From: Opitutia bacterium
GTDB lineage: Bacteria > Verrucomicrobiota > Verrucomicrobiia > Opitutales > Opitutaceae
Direction of reading: 5' to 3'
Length of the DNA: 64,000 nt
NCBI GenBank assembly: GCA_016187925.1
Contig: JACPIS010000025.1
Location: forward strand, 123,531-187,530
Positions 20,305-28,469 of the stretch are shown here, one piece after another. A model generated the notes under the pieces. The model was not told the DNA's origin. It did no database searches and saw only the letters and a program-made list of their open reading frames with translations. The position numbers and the translations under genes were made by a program. Position 1 is the stretch's first letter, and each line of letters opens with the position of its first letter.

Positions 20305-20383
20305 GCAGGTTAAAGACTGCGTATTTCGACAAAAGGCAAGTTAAATACTGCCATTCAACGTATGATTGCAGGTTAAAACCTGC
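20305..20383. promoter_or_regulatory. Three operator-like sites upstream of the XRE-Fic pair
   Basis: Three 16-bp sequences are GCAGGTTAAAGACTGC (20305-20320), GCAAGTTAAATACTGC (20336-20351) and GCAGGTTAAAACCTGC (20368-20383). The third has perfect 7-bp arms around two central bases; the other two are degenerate versions. Their starts are 31 and 32 bp apart, about three DNA turns, which places them on one face of the helix. The position suits autoregulation by the XRE protein. No confident -35/-10 pair was assigned. Confidence 0.75.
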
Positions 20384-20404
20384 CATGCTTGCCTCCGGAC
20401 TGAT

Positions 20405-20566
20405 GCCGAGAAGAGCTACGACCCGGTCTTCGGCGCGCGCCCGCCGAAGCGCTTCCTCCAACGCCACCTCGAAACCAAACTCGCGAGAGCCCTCATCGCG
20501 GGCGAAGTGACCGAGGACAGCGCCGTGAAATTCTCGGTGAAGGACGACGCGCTGGTGATGAAGTGA
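20405..20566 (+). pseudogene. clpB 3'-end fragment, copy 3
   Basis: A third copy of the clpB 3' end, starting exactly at GCCGAGAAG and matching clpB 18691-18852 with identical length (162 bp) and stop position. The encoded segment differs from ClpB at about three residues (SYDP, RPPK, ETK) but has several extra synonymous changes. It is followed by the second copy of the clpB downstream spacer. The upstream boundary lies just after the third operator, so it borders the XRE-Fic cassette directly. Confidence 0.85.
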
Positions 20567-20760
20567 CGCCGGATCATCCTGAAAACCACCATTGGACACA
20601 GAGGGCACAGAGCCGAACCGGAGGAACACAGAGGGTCGAGTCCACGAATCATGACGAGCGGATTCATCCGTCAGGTAAGCGCCCCCAAAGCCATCTGGTT
20701 TCAGAGATGCATTCTCCGTGAACTCGGTGTCGCCTCTTTCGATCTCTGTGACGGGATTGG
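20567..20760. repeat. clpB downstream spacer, copy 2
   Basis: These 194 bp correspond to 18853-19044, including the CACAGAGCCGAACCGGAGG block and the terminal GTGACGGGATTGG. They follow clpB 3' copy 3 just as copy 1 follows clpB itself, so the duplicated unit covers coding end plus spacer. Confidence 0.85.
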
Positions 20761-20762
20761 CA

Positions 20763-20924
20763 GCCGAGAAGGGCTACGACCCGGTCTTCGGCGCGCGTCC
20801 GCTCAAGCGTTTCCTCCAACGCCACCTCGAAACCCGCCTCGCGAGAGCGCTTCTTTCGGGCGAAATAGCCGAATGTTCCGAAGTAGAATTCGGAATCGAG
20901 AGCGGCGAATTGGTCATTAAGTAG
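20763..20924 (+). pseudogene. clpB 3'-end fragment, copy 4
   Basis: A fourth, more divergent copy, again 162 bp and again beginning exactly at GCCGAGAAG. It keeps [15 protein letters not shown], but its end has drifted to IESGELVIK. The shared left boundary with copy 3 suggests a defined crossover point. It ends 7 bp before the DUF2971 gene, which may be the cargo on that side. Confidence 0.83.
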
Positions 20925-20931
20925 GCATCTC

Positions 20932-21717
20932 ATGTCGCTCTACAAGTATACCCGCCCTGCCAACGCGCGCTTTTTGGCCCCGTGCACCTTGCGTTTCAGC
21001 CCCGCAAGCGAGTTCAATGATCCATTTGACGGGCTGCCCGACACTGCCGCTCTCACGACGATGCCGGAATACCAAAGAATCAAAAACGAATGGGAGGGCT
21101 TGGCGATGCACGATCCTTCGGACCTGGAGCTTGCACGCGGAGCGGCGATGGCGGGTGAGCTAATCGAGCAGAAGGCCAAAACCGGCATGATCAAACGGCT
21201 GCTTGCGGACTTGAACCAAAATTTTCGCATCCTCTGCCTCAGTCACGCATCTCCGGAATCCATGGGCGCAGCACTCATGTTCGGACACTACGCCGACAAT
21301 CATAAAGGCTTCGCATACGAGTTCGACGAACACCATCCTTGGTTCGCCGAGCACGAGGCCCGAAGAAATCCCTCGAGAGAAATCGGTCCAGTCGTGTATC
21401 GCCAGCATCGCGCTACTGTTGTCGGCGACGGTCGCCAGGGCCTTTTCGTGAAATCCAGCTTGTGGTGGTATGAGGAAGAATTTCGGCTGGTCCGCTATAT
21501 CGGTGCTGGAGCTAACGGTCTCTCGGGTGCGGATCATTCGATTGCCCGATTCCCGCCTGACATGCTTACGGCAATTTTGGTCGGTTGCATGGCGGAGGTC
21601 GCCACGGTCGATGAACTGAAGAAGCAACTGGCCTCGCGTCCGGAGCTGGCTCACGTTCGGTTGGAGCGCATGATTCCACACCCAGACGCCTTCCTCTTCA
21701 CTCGTGAAGGTATCTAG
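20932..21717 (+). CDS. DUF2971 family protein
   Basis: A 261-residue soluble protein with the DUF2971 N-terminus (LYKYTRPANARFL, LRFSPASEFNDPFDG) and later CLSHASPESMGAALMFGHYA and WWYEEEFRLVRY segments. Function is unknown; members are frequent in genomic islands and near defence or toxin loci. Base composition is visibly more A/T-rich than in flanking core genes, consistent with transfer. It directly follows clpB copy 4. Confidence 0.85.
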   Translation: MSLYKYTRPANARFLAPCTLRFSPASEFNDPFDGLPDTAALTTMPEYQRIKNEWEGLAMHDPSDLELARGAAMAGELIEQKAKTGMIKRLLADLNQNFRILCLSHASPESMGAALMFGHYADNHKGFAYEFDEHHPWFAEHEARRNPSREIGPVVYRQHRATVVGDGRQGLFVKSSLWWYEEEFRLVRYIGAGANGLSGADHSIARFPPDMLTAILVGCMAEVATVDELKKQLASRPELAHVRLERMIPHPDAFLFTREGI

Positions 21718-21744
21718 GGAGGAACTGGAGGTTGGCTACATCGG

Positions 21745-22437
21745 CTAGGTTCCGCCCGCCGCGTTGAGTTCGGAAAGATCTTGATGGCTGGTCCCGACTA
21801 CGCCCTCTGCGGTATGGCGTAGGATCACCGCAGGATAACAGCATTCGTAGGGGAAAAGCTCTGTGGCGCGCTGAAAGACCGGTGCAGCACTTTTCGCCGC
21901 CTGCGGAATAGTCTGCGGTCCGTGATTACACAGGCTCTTTAGCTCGTCATATGCGGCGATATTCGGACCGGGCTGGCTGATGGCCATGAAGTAGCCTGCC
22001 GCAGGTTGGAACCGCAGAACTTGTCCTGTCTGAACAAATACGAACCACAGCATCCCCGGATGCGGACTTACAAAAGCGAACATCTTCGCATTCTGTCGGA
22101 AGCTCTCCCGCTTCGCGTTGTCGTCCTGTCCGGTGGCGTCGTCTTTCCAGTCTCCGTTGTCCGCTTCGTCTCTAAGGCGGGCCAACATCACATCTCGGAT
22201 CACTTCCGGCAAGAATCCGGGTTGATTGTCGACGGCTGTTTGCAGGGTATCAATGGATTGGATTCCACCCTTTGCTCCGGCAAAACCTCCGAACGTTACC
22301 ACGCAAGCTTGGCCGTTACGATTTCCAGTCACGAACTTGATCGCATTGCGCTCTGGAGCGTCGACGTCTGGTATAGCGATGCTGTCCGCCATAAGCAGCA
22401 CGCCGTCGCTACAGGCTTTCGCAAGCAGGAAGGTCAT
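21745..22437 (-). CDS. Unknown protein, faint Ntn-hydrolase-like N-terminus
   Basis: A 230-residue protein if started at ATG 22437; the longer track ORF runs antisense into hicA and hicB. The start MTFLLAKACSDGVLLMADS resembles proteasome-type Ntn hydrolases (a beta strand, then DGV..ADS), and FGGFAGAKGGIQSID could be the following strand-turn. No catalytic Thr is at position 1 after Met processing in an obvious way (residue 2 is Thr). It lies 10 bp after hicA on the same strand, so it is probably co-transcribed with hicBA. The Ntn idea is weak. Confidence 0.6.
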   Translation of the reverse strand: MTFLLAKACSDGVLLMADSIAIPDVDAPERNAIKFVTGNRNGQACVVTFGGFAGAKGGIQSIDTLQTAVDNQPGFLPEVIRDVMLARLRDEADNGDWKDDATGQDDNAKRESFRQNAKMFAFVSPHPGMLWFVFVQTGQVLRFQPAAGYFMAISQPGPNIAAYDELKSLCNHGPQTIPQAAKSAAPVFQRATELFPYECCYPAVILRHTAEGVVGTSHQDLSELNAAGGT

Positions 22438-22447
22438 GGGCTCAGAC

Positions 22448-22672
22448 TCACTTCCGAAACAATCGGTGATCGAGGCCGCTGAGGCGGATGATCGATTTGA
22501 GCGTGCCGGTCGCGACTTCGCGGTGATTGGGGACGGGCACCGTGGCGCTGTCGCCGCCCGGCAGTTCACGCCGCATGATGATGTGGCTACCGGCTTGCCG
22601 CTCCCGCACAAAACCGTGGGCCGCGAGGATGCGGCAGATCTCGGCCGGCGGCAGCGGGCGGAGTTTAGGCAT
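22448..22672 (-). CDS. hicA: HicA mRNA interferase toxin
   Basis: A 74-residue HicA: KLRPLPPAEICRILAAHGFV, then RQAGSHIIMRRE with the catalytic His in GSH, and VPNHREVATGTLKSIIRLSGL. HicA cleaves mRNA and is neutralised by HicB. The start overlaps the end of hicB by 8 bp, giving an antitoxin-first order. Confidence 0.93.
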   Translation of the reverse strand: MPKLRPLPPAEICRILAAHGFVRERQAGSHIIMRRELPGGDSATVPVPNHREVATGTLKSIIRLSGLDHRLFRK

Positions 22673-22925
22673 GCGCCAACGTCAGGGGCCGCACGCGGGC
22701 GCCGCGTTTCAGGCACCGTTTGATCTCGGCCGCGCTCGCCGCCTCAAGCCACAGCTCCACCGCCTCGGCGAGCATCCGGTGCGCTTCCGTGCGGGTCTTG
22801 CCCTGGCTCGCCACGCCCAGCTCCGGGCAGCGGGCGACAAACCAGGAGCCATCCTTCTCGATGACCGCCGAAAAGTTCGGCAGATCGATCACCTGGCCGT
22901 CGCGCTCGATCCAGTTGGCTTTCAT
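22665..22925 (-). CDS. hicB: HicB antitoxin
   Basis: An 86-residue HicB-like protein: FSAVIEKDGSWFVARCPELGVASQGKT is the partial RNase H-like fold of the family, followed by a helix (EAHRMLAEAVELWLEAA). No DNA-binding tail is evident after it. It starts at ATG 22925; the longer track ORF extends into a repeat region. It neutralises HicA. Confidence 0.88.
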   Translation of the reverse strand: MKANWIERDGQVIDLPNFSAVIEKDGSWFVARCPELGVASQGKTRTEAHRMLAEAVELWLEAASAAEIKRCLKRGARVRPLTLAHA

Positions 22926-22989
22926 GGTGGCAACTAAGCGCAGGCAGCCGTAGGCGTCAAGCGCCCCGCCTTTTACTCGCTTTGGTTCA

Positions 22990-23108
22990 ATGCCGCAAAG
23001 CTTGCTTCGCCTTGGTTTGGGTTGTGGGAGCGTGCTTGCACGCGAGTCGCTCCCACAAATACAGCCAATGGGATGGCTTGGCCGGATGCCTCGGGGCTTG
23101 CCCCGAGG
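22990..23108. repeat. Cluster of palindromic repeats
   Basis: This non-coding stretch contains AAGCTTGCTTCGCC (also near 400 bp), a GTGGGAGCG/CGCTCCCAC element at 23024-23056, and a perfect CCTCGGGG/CCCCGAGG hairpin at 23089-23108 with loop CTTG. The last is related to the hairpin at 485-504. Confidence 0.65.
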
Positions 23109-23431
23109 ATATTCACTGCAAGGCCGTGGGTGACGAGCCGGCGCTGGGGTATGAGGGAAATTCCGCTTGGATGACAGACGGCTAGTGGAGGGGCATGAAG
23201 CCCCGTTTGACATCTTCCAGATGAGCCGCGGCTCGGCGGGACACCTCGCCCTACCACGCGAACCGATTTATACTTAAAAACAAGTAGACTTAGCTATAAA
23301 TCGATAGATTCCCGTTAACTAACCCGTCCGTCGCAAAATATCCGCCGAGGAATTGTGGCCATTCTTTTTCCGACAGGCCTACGCATCGGGACGCCTCGCC
23401 CTACCTACCACGCGAACGCGCGGATCGACCA
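23109..23431. other. Non-coding spacer with an A/T-rich block
   Basis: No gene is supported. A CGCCTCGCCCTACC-type repeat occurs at about 23240 and again near 23392. Between them lies an A/T-rich island (23264-23330) with CGATTTATA/TATAAATCG arms (23264-23303). It marks the right edge of the accessory region that begins after clpB. Confidence 0.45.
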
Positions 23432-23815
23432 TTACACCCGGCCGATCTTGCCGAGGTGGGTGAAGCGGAAGCCTTCGGCGGACTTCAGTCCGTAACCGAG
23501 GGCGCGGTCGAAGCCGATGTGCGCGCACCAGATGAGGCCGATGCCGAGCAGGCTCGTGCGCGGCGCGCCGTTCAGTTGCGCCAGGAGCCCGGCGCTGAGG
23601 ACGATTGCCGCGACGGCATAGGTGTGCGCGAGGTTGTAAAGCCACGCGCCGACCCGGGGTCCGGCGAGGTAGCCGAGCATCGACAGGTCGGGTGCGAGGA
23701 AGAGCACGCCGAACCAGAACCAGCGCAGGCCGAAATGCTGATAGAGGAGGGCGGCGGCGAAGAACGCGGCCAAGCCCTCGAGCCGGAGCCAGACGCGGGC
23801 GAAAGAGGTGTCCAT
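23432..23815 (-). CDS. DUF4260 membrane protein
   Basis: A 127-residue membrane protein with four predicted hydrophobic segments. LRLEGLAAFFAAALLYQ, FLAPDLSMLGYLAGPRVGAWLYNLAHTY and IGFDRALGYGLKSAEGFRFTHLGKIG are close to the DUF4260 consensus. Role unknown. It stands alone between repeat-bearing spacers. Confidence 0.88.
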   Translation of the reverse strand: MDTSFARVWLRLEGLAAFFAAALLYQHFGLRWFWFGVLFLAPDLSMLGYLAGPRVGAWLYNLAHTYAVAAIVLSAGLLAQLNGAPRTSLLGIGLIWCAHIGFDRALGYGLKSAEGFRFTHLGKIGRV

Positions 23816-23914
23816 GCGGCGAGCGTGGCGTTTCAGTCGTGCGGCACAATCCCGGACCAGGGCAAAGTGTCTTATCGAATATTACCCTTTGAAGTTACAA
23901 CGGTCGATCCGGCG

Positions 23915-24143
23915 GCAGGGCGAGTCGTCCCCGACGAGCCGCTCTGGGGCACGGCTCATCCGGAGGATTCGCCCTACCTGCCTTTTCGTCTCATCTTTGG
24001 GTAATCCTCAATAGGATTTTATTTGGATCTGTCATTGCGAGGAGCGTCGCCCGTTCGGCAAGCTCAGGGCTCCGAGCCCGTCGAGGGGCGACGAAGCAAT
24101 CCAGCTGGATCGCCACGCCCGACTGCGTCGGGCGCGCGATGAC
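23915..24143. repeat. Two dispersed palindromic elements
   Basis: At 23915-23982 there is a CAGGGCGAGTCGTCCCCGAC element ending in TTCGCCCTACC, like those near 23.24 and 23.39 kb. At 24031-24143 lies a second type with GTCATTGCGAGG at the left end, ACGAAGCAATCC in the middle and GCGATGAC at the right end. Together they fill most of the 351-bp spacer before the FtrA-like gene; I see no gene in it. Confidence 0.65.
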
Positions 24144-24166
24144 AAGGCTGGTTTTGAATTGAATGC

Positions 24167-25147
24167 TTAGGCGCGGTGTCCGCCGAAGCGCTGCCGATAG
24201 CGGGCGGGGCTGGTGCCGGTGACGAGCCGGAAGTGGCGACGGAAGGATTCCTCGGCGCCGAAGCCGGCGCTCTCGGCGACTTTCCACAGCGGAGCGTTGG
24301 TTGCCTCGAGCGCTTCCTTGGCCAGCGCCACGCGCTCGCGCACCAGCCACTGTTTCGGCGACAGCCCGGTCGCCTCGCGGAAATGCCGCTGCAGTGTGCG
24401 CGGGCTCATGCCGGCGCGCCGGGCCAGTGCGGGCAGGGCATGGCCTTGCTTGGGATTTGCCCGCACCCATTCGATCAGTGGCGCGAGCGGGCTGCGCTCG
24501 TTGCGCGGCAGAGGGCGCGGCAGGTATTGCGCCTGGCCGCCCTCGCGGTGCGGCGGGATGACGAGCCGCTGGGCGACGAGATTGGCGATGCGCGCACCGT
24601 AGTCGCGCCACACGAGGTGCAGCATCATGTCGAGTCCCGCGGCCGAACCAGCGGAAGTGATGATGCTGCCGGTGTCGACGTAGAGTTCATTGGGCCGCAC
24701 GTCGATGGCGGGAAAACGCTGGCGGAGTTTTTCCGCGTAACGCCAATGGGTGGTGGCTGCGCGGCCGTCGAGCAGTCCGGTGGCGGCGAGCACGAACACG
24801 CCGGAGCAGATCGAGCACAGCCGCGCCCCGCGCGCGTGGGCGGCGCGCAGTTTGCGCAACAGCGCCGGCGGAGGCGGCTCGTCGGCGCCGCGCCAGCCGG
24901 GAATCACGATGATATCCGCGCGGTCGAGCAGGCTGAGCGAGTGCGGTGCAGTGATGCTCACGCCACCCACGGCGCGCAACGGTCCGCGCTCGGCCGCGCA
25001 GACGCCGAAGCGATACCACGGCACGCCGAGCTCCGGGCGCGCCAGCGAGAAGAGCTCCACCGCGCAGCCGAACTCGAACGTGCACAGGCCGTCGTAGGCG
25101 ACGGCGGTGACGAGCAGCGGGCGGGTTGGCGCGTTTTTGCCGGACAT
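24167..25147 (-). CDS. GlxA/FtrA-type AraC-family regulator
   Basis: A 326-residue regulator with an N-terminal DJ-1/PfpI-like domain (VAYDGLCTFEFGCAVELF, IIVIPGW, CSICSGVFVLAATGLLDG with the nucleophile-elbow Cys) and a C-terminal AraC double HTH (LARRAGMSPRTLQRHFREATGLSP, VAESAGFGAEESFRRHFRLVTGTSP). It should bind DNA in response to an unknown small molecule. I chose ATG 25147 over the track's upstream GTG. A rhodanese gene diverges 72 bp away and is its likely target. Confidence 0.9.
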   Translation of the reverse strand: MSGKNAPTRPLLVTAVAYDGLCTFEFGCAVELFSLARPELGVPWYRFGVCAAERGPLRAVGGVSITAPHSLSLLDRADIIVIPGWRGADEPPPPALLRKLRAAHARGARLCSICSGVFVLAATGLLDGRAATTHWRYAEKLRQRFPAIDVRPNELYVDTGSIITSAGSAAGLDMMLHLVWRDYGARIANLVAQRLVIPPHREGGQAQYLPRPLPRNERSPLAPLIEWVRANPKQGHALPALARRAGMSPRTLQRHFREATGLSPKQWLVRERVALAKEALEATNAPLWKVAESAGFGAEESFRRHFRLVTGTSPARYRQRFGGHRA

Positions 25148-25219
25148 TGTCGTATGCGACACTACCCGAAAGGCGACGGGCAAGCTAAATTACCGGCGAA
25201 CCTTCAACCCATTCCCCTC

Positions 25220-25645
25220 ATGCCCACCCTCACCAAGCCCTCGCCTGTGACTGAAACCCCGCCGGCGGACGCCGCTTCGGCCCGCGCGCACTTCGCCGAA
25301 GCCTTCCGCTTCGAAACCGACTGCTGGGATGTGAATTACTCCCTCACGAACGGCCTCGCTGATTTCGTCCTGCTCGATGTGCGCAGTCCCGAGCTCTATG
25401 CCCAAGGCCATGTGCCCGGTGCCCTCAGCGTGCCGCACCGCAAGATCGTCGAGGGCTACATGGCGCAATGGCCGCAAGAGACCGTCTTCGTGGTCTATTG
25501 CGCCGGCCCGCACTGCAACGGCGCGCACCGCGCCGCCGTCCGGCTCGCCGGGCTCGGCCGTCCGGTGAAGCTCATGCTCGGCGGCCTCACCGGTTGGCTC
25601 GACGAAGGCTTGCCGTTGGCGCGCGGCGAGGCGCCGGGTGCCTGA
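25220..25645 (+). CDS. Single-domain rhodanese-like sulfurtransferase
   Basis: A 141-residue protein: FVLLDVRSPELYAQGHVPGALSVPHR is the rhodanese N-half, and VVYCAGPHCNGAHRAAVRLAGLG holds the active-site Cys loop. It may move sulfane sulfur or act on cyanide or other thiols. The ATG at 25220 is chosen; the 489-residue track ORF runs antisense through the regulator gene. Divergent pairing with an FtrA-like regulator is recurrent in this family, as I recall. Confidence 0.88.
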   Translation: MPTLTKPSPVTETPPADAASARAHFAEAFRFETDCWDVNYSLTNGLADFVLLDVRSPELYAQGHVPGALSVPHRKIVEGYMAQWPQETVFVVYCAGPHCNGAHRAAVRLAGLGRPVKLMLGGLTGWLDEGLPLARGEAPGA

Positions 25646-25687
25646 GTTCGGCCAACGGGCGCACAGGCAGCGTCGCCTTCAGCGGCT

Positions 25688-26770
25688 TCAGGGCGAAACA
25701 CTTCGCCGGCGTAGCGGCTGCACGGGGGTGCCGTCGCTCCACTTGCCCATGTCGAGCTGGGCCGGGCCGCCGCCGAGGGCAACGTCGCGGTATTTGCTTT
25801 CGTAGGCGGCGGCGCAGAGGGAGTCGAAGAGCTTCCAGGTGCCGTAGTAATCCAGCGCGTTGGTCACGGCGGGCTCCTTCGATGCGGCCTCGGGATCGAA
25901 GCCCCGCTCGGTCATGCGCTCCCTGGCTTTTTGCGCGAGGCGCTTGCGAAGAAAGCCCTTCGGCTCGCGGCGCTGCGGCGGCTCGTAGCCGGGCAGGGGA
26001 GCGGCGGGCGCGCGGTGCGTGGCTTCGAGGGCAGGCGCGCCGTGGTCGTCGGATGGAAGCTCGAGCCAGTCCTTGTTCGCCGCCGGCACGGACGTGCTCT
26101 CCTGGAAAATGCGGCGGGCATCGTGGTCGCCGACCAGATGGTCGTCCTCGCCGCTGATCACGAGGAGCAGCGTGGACGGAGCGAGCTTTGTCAGGTCGGC
26201 GAGGGGGATGAGCGTGCCTTTTTTGCCTTGGGTGATGCCGGGTTCGACGCTCATCACGGCCTTGGGTGCGGGCAGGCCGGCGGCGGGCAGGGCGACGGCG
26301 AGGTTCGCCGCGAGGAGGCCTCCGGCGGAGTGGCCGACGGTGGCGAGGCGGGCCGGATCGGGCTGCGGATACTCCTTGTGCTGGGCGAGCCAGTCGAGTC
26401 CGTGGCGGACGCCGGCGACGGCGCCGGGCGTGAAGGTTTCGGGTTTGGCGCGCAGGCTGGCCTGATAACGCGGATAAAGCACGATGGCGCCCTTGCGGAC
26501 AAGGTGGTGAATCCACGCCTGATAGTGCTCCGGCTTCACGGCACCCCAGCCATGCGTGAAGACGACGATCGGCAGCGGGCCGGTCGGGGCCGGTTGTTCG
26601 GGCCAGAAGACCGTGACGTCCTCGGCCCCCTCACCCGTGGCGTGCTGGCCAACTCGGGCGTAGAGGTAATCGGAGCCACCGGGGCCAGAGGCCGGTTGGA
26701 CCGGAGGAGTCGGGGCCGCGAGAGCGAGTTGGAGGAGCAGCAGGAAGGAGAGCGGAAGAGAGAAGCGCAT
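25688..26770 (-). CDS. Exported alpha/beta hydrolase
   Basis: A 360-residue hydrolase with a signal peptide (MRFSLPLSFLLLLQLALAA). The oxyanion strand is VVFTHGWG, the nucleophile elbow is VGHSAGG, the likely acid is Asp in ISGEDDHLVG, and the His may be in DDHGAPALEATH. It resembles the dienelactone-hydrolase/acetylxylan-esterase-like group; the substrate is unknown. Start at ATG 26770. Confidence 0.83.
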   Translation of the reverse strand: MRFSLPLSFLLLLQLALAAPTPPVQPASGPGGSDYLYARVGQHATGEGAEDVTVFWPEQPAPTGPLPIVVFTHGWGAVKPEHYQAWIHHLVRKGAIVLYPRYQASLRAKPETFTPGAVAGVRHGLDWLAQHKEYPQPDPARLATVGHSAGGLLAANLAVALPAAGLPAPKAVMSVEPGITQGKKGTLIPLADLTKLAPSTLLLVISGEDDHLVGDHDARRIFQESTSVPAANKDWLELPSDDHGAPALEATHRAPAAPLPGYEPPQRREPKGFLRKRLAQKARERMTERGFDPEAASKEPAVTNALDYYGTWKLFDSLCAAAYESKYRDVALGGGPAQLDMGKWSDGTPVQPLRRRSVSP

Positions 26771-26828
26771 GATCAAGTGAACCCGAAGACGCACCGGCCA
26801 CGTCGCGGTTACGGCAGAGCGGGATGGG

Positions 26829-28370
26829 CTAGCGGGCGGACAATCCCGCCAGATGACGGCGCAGCAGCGCGGCGATGCGACGGGCGTGGGTGCCGTCGGG
26901 ATCGAGATCCGGATCGTAGATGCCGATGTTCACGCCGACGAGTTTGGGATGCGACAGCAGCGCGCCAAAGGCGGCGTCCAACTCGTCCCAGGTGAATCCG
27001 GTCGGATCGGGTGAATCCACGGCGGGCATGAGCGCCGGATCGAGGACGTCGAGATCGACATGGAGCCAGAAGCCGGCGACAGGTGCGCGATCCAGCTCCG
27101 TGATCAATTGCTTGAGGGTCGCGGCGAGACCGTGGGCGCGCACGCGGGCGAGCGGGAAGCGATGCACCGTGGTCCGGGCGAAATCCGGCGTGTCTTGCTC
27201 GTTCTTTTCGCCGAGTTGAAACACGTCCTCGTCGCGGAAATAGGGTCCGGGTCCGTCGAGCGAGGTGAGGAGCCGGGGGCCGCGGCCGGTGACGACGGCG
27301 AGGTCCGCGCCGGCGATGCTGGCGTAGGGACGCCCCGTGTTGCCCTCGTGGCCGAAGTCGCTGTGCCCATCGACATGGACGAGAGCGTAGCGGCCGAGCC
27401 GGTGGAGCGCGAGCGCGGGGCCGAGCAGCACGCTGCAATCACCGCCCAGCACGACGGGCAGGCGTCCGGCCTGCAGCTCGGCCGTGATGGTGCGGTCCAG
27501 CGTGCGCGTGAATTCGACCAGCGCAGGCAAGTTGAGAATGCCGGAGGTGGAATCGATCGCCGGATCGTAGGCGGGCTCGTCGAGGTCGACGCGCTGGGCG
27601 AGGGTCACGCCTTCGAGCAAGCCGGCGGCGAGCAAGGCGGTGGGCATGCGTCGCGTCCCGGGAATCCGCCCGGGCGCCGGAGGGCGCAGGCCCAACGGGG
27701 ATGGCGCGGTGATCAACGCCAGTTCGCGATGCAGGGACGGTGGCGGAGGCGGCTGGGCCGGAGTCGATCCGGATTCGACGTGACGCCGGGCGAACATCTC
27801 CTGCGTGAGCGTCTCGGTTTTCCAGTTGTCGCGCGAGGTGACGGCGCGCCACCGAAACGCGTCCGCGGTGATGTCGCCAAAAACCCAGCGGGTGACTTCC
27901 CCGGGGGCGAACGAGCCTTCCAATACCAGTTCGCCGTTCACCGGCCGTCCGATGAACGGCATCAGGACGTGGTGCTTCGGGCCATGCCAGGTGGAGCGCC
28001 AGGCGTCGATCGACGGATCGTAGAAACGGACGGTCATGCCCCATTCGCCGGACACGGGCATCGGCCCGCTGCGCAGCGGTCGCGCCGGTGCAATCCAGAT
28101 GTCGACGAGGGCGCGCCCCTCCAACGCCCAGTCGAAATGCCATTCCCCGGTGACGCGCCGGTCACCTTCCGGGGAATGAAAGACGATGTCCACGTCCCAG
28201 GAACCGATCAGCGGGGCGAACGGCGCCAGCTTGTCGGCGACCGACGGATGGGGCGCCGCGGCGGGCAGGACCGAGAGGAGGGGAGAGGGAGCGGGCACGG
28301 CGGAGATGGCGAGGAGGGGCAGGAGCGCAGCCGCGATGGCCGGCAACCGGAGCGGCAGGCGGAAGGGCAT
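26829..28370 (-). CDS. Exported DUF1579-like domain fused to an arginase-family domain
   Basis: A 513-residue protein. A signal peptide (RLPAIAAALLPLLAISAVPA) precedes a ~150-residue DUF1579-like lipocalin-type domain (LIGSWDVDIVFHSPEGDRR, WALEGRALVDIWIA). From residue ~215 on is an arginase/agmatinase fold: VVLGGDCSVLLG, HVDGHSDFG (the usual DAH is DGH) and HVDLDVLDPALMPAVDSP, which supply the Mn ligands. Family enzymes hydrolyse guanidino compounds to urea or formamide. The export signal and the N-terminal domain are unusual for arginases. One continuous frame argues against a sequencing artefact, but the joint should be verified. Confidence 0.82.
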   Translation of the reverse strand: MPFRLPLRLPAIAAALLPLLAISAVPAPSPLLSVLPAAAPHPSVADKLAPFAPLIGSWDVDIVFHSPEGDRRVTGEWHFDWALEGRALVDIWIAPARPLRSGPMPVSGEWGMTVRFYDPSIDAWRSTWHGPKHHVLMPFIGRPVNGELVLEGSFAPGEVTRWVFGDITADAFRWRAVTSRDNWKTETLTQEMFARRHVESGSTPAQPPPPPSLHRELALITAPSPLGLRPPAPGRIPGTRRMPTALLAAGLLEGVTLAQRVDLDEPAYDPAIDSTSGILNLPALVEFTRTLDRTITAELQAGRLPVVLGGDCSVLLGPALALHRLGRYALVHVDGHSDFGHEGNTGRPYASIAGADLAVVTGRGPRLLTSLDGPGPYFRDEDVFQLGEKNEQDTPDFARTTVHRFPLARVRAHGLAATLKQLITELDRAPVAGFWLHVDLDVLDPALMPAVDSPDPTGFTWDELDAAFGALLSHPKLVGVNIGIYDPDLDPDGTHARRIAALLRRHLAGLSAR

Positions 28371-28469
28371 GATGTATGTAACCGAATAAACAAGTTAATA
28401 GGTGTCAAGCTTGGCCTCGAAAACCGTCCCGGGGCTTGCGTGGGGCGGTTCGCGGCCTAGGTTGCCCGC

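Noticed and set aside
20305-20383. Regularly spaced repeats considered as a mini CRISPR array
   Set aside because: Units are only 16 bp, partly palindromic, differ from each other, and lie at a promoter; no cas gene is present. Operators explain them better.
18853-21717. Insertion sequence or integrase expected beside the clpB duplications
   Set aside because: No transposase, tyrosine or serine recombinase motif was found in any frame between clpB and 23.4 kb.
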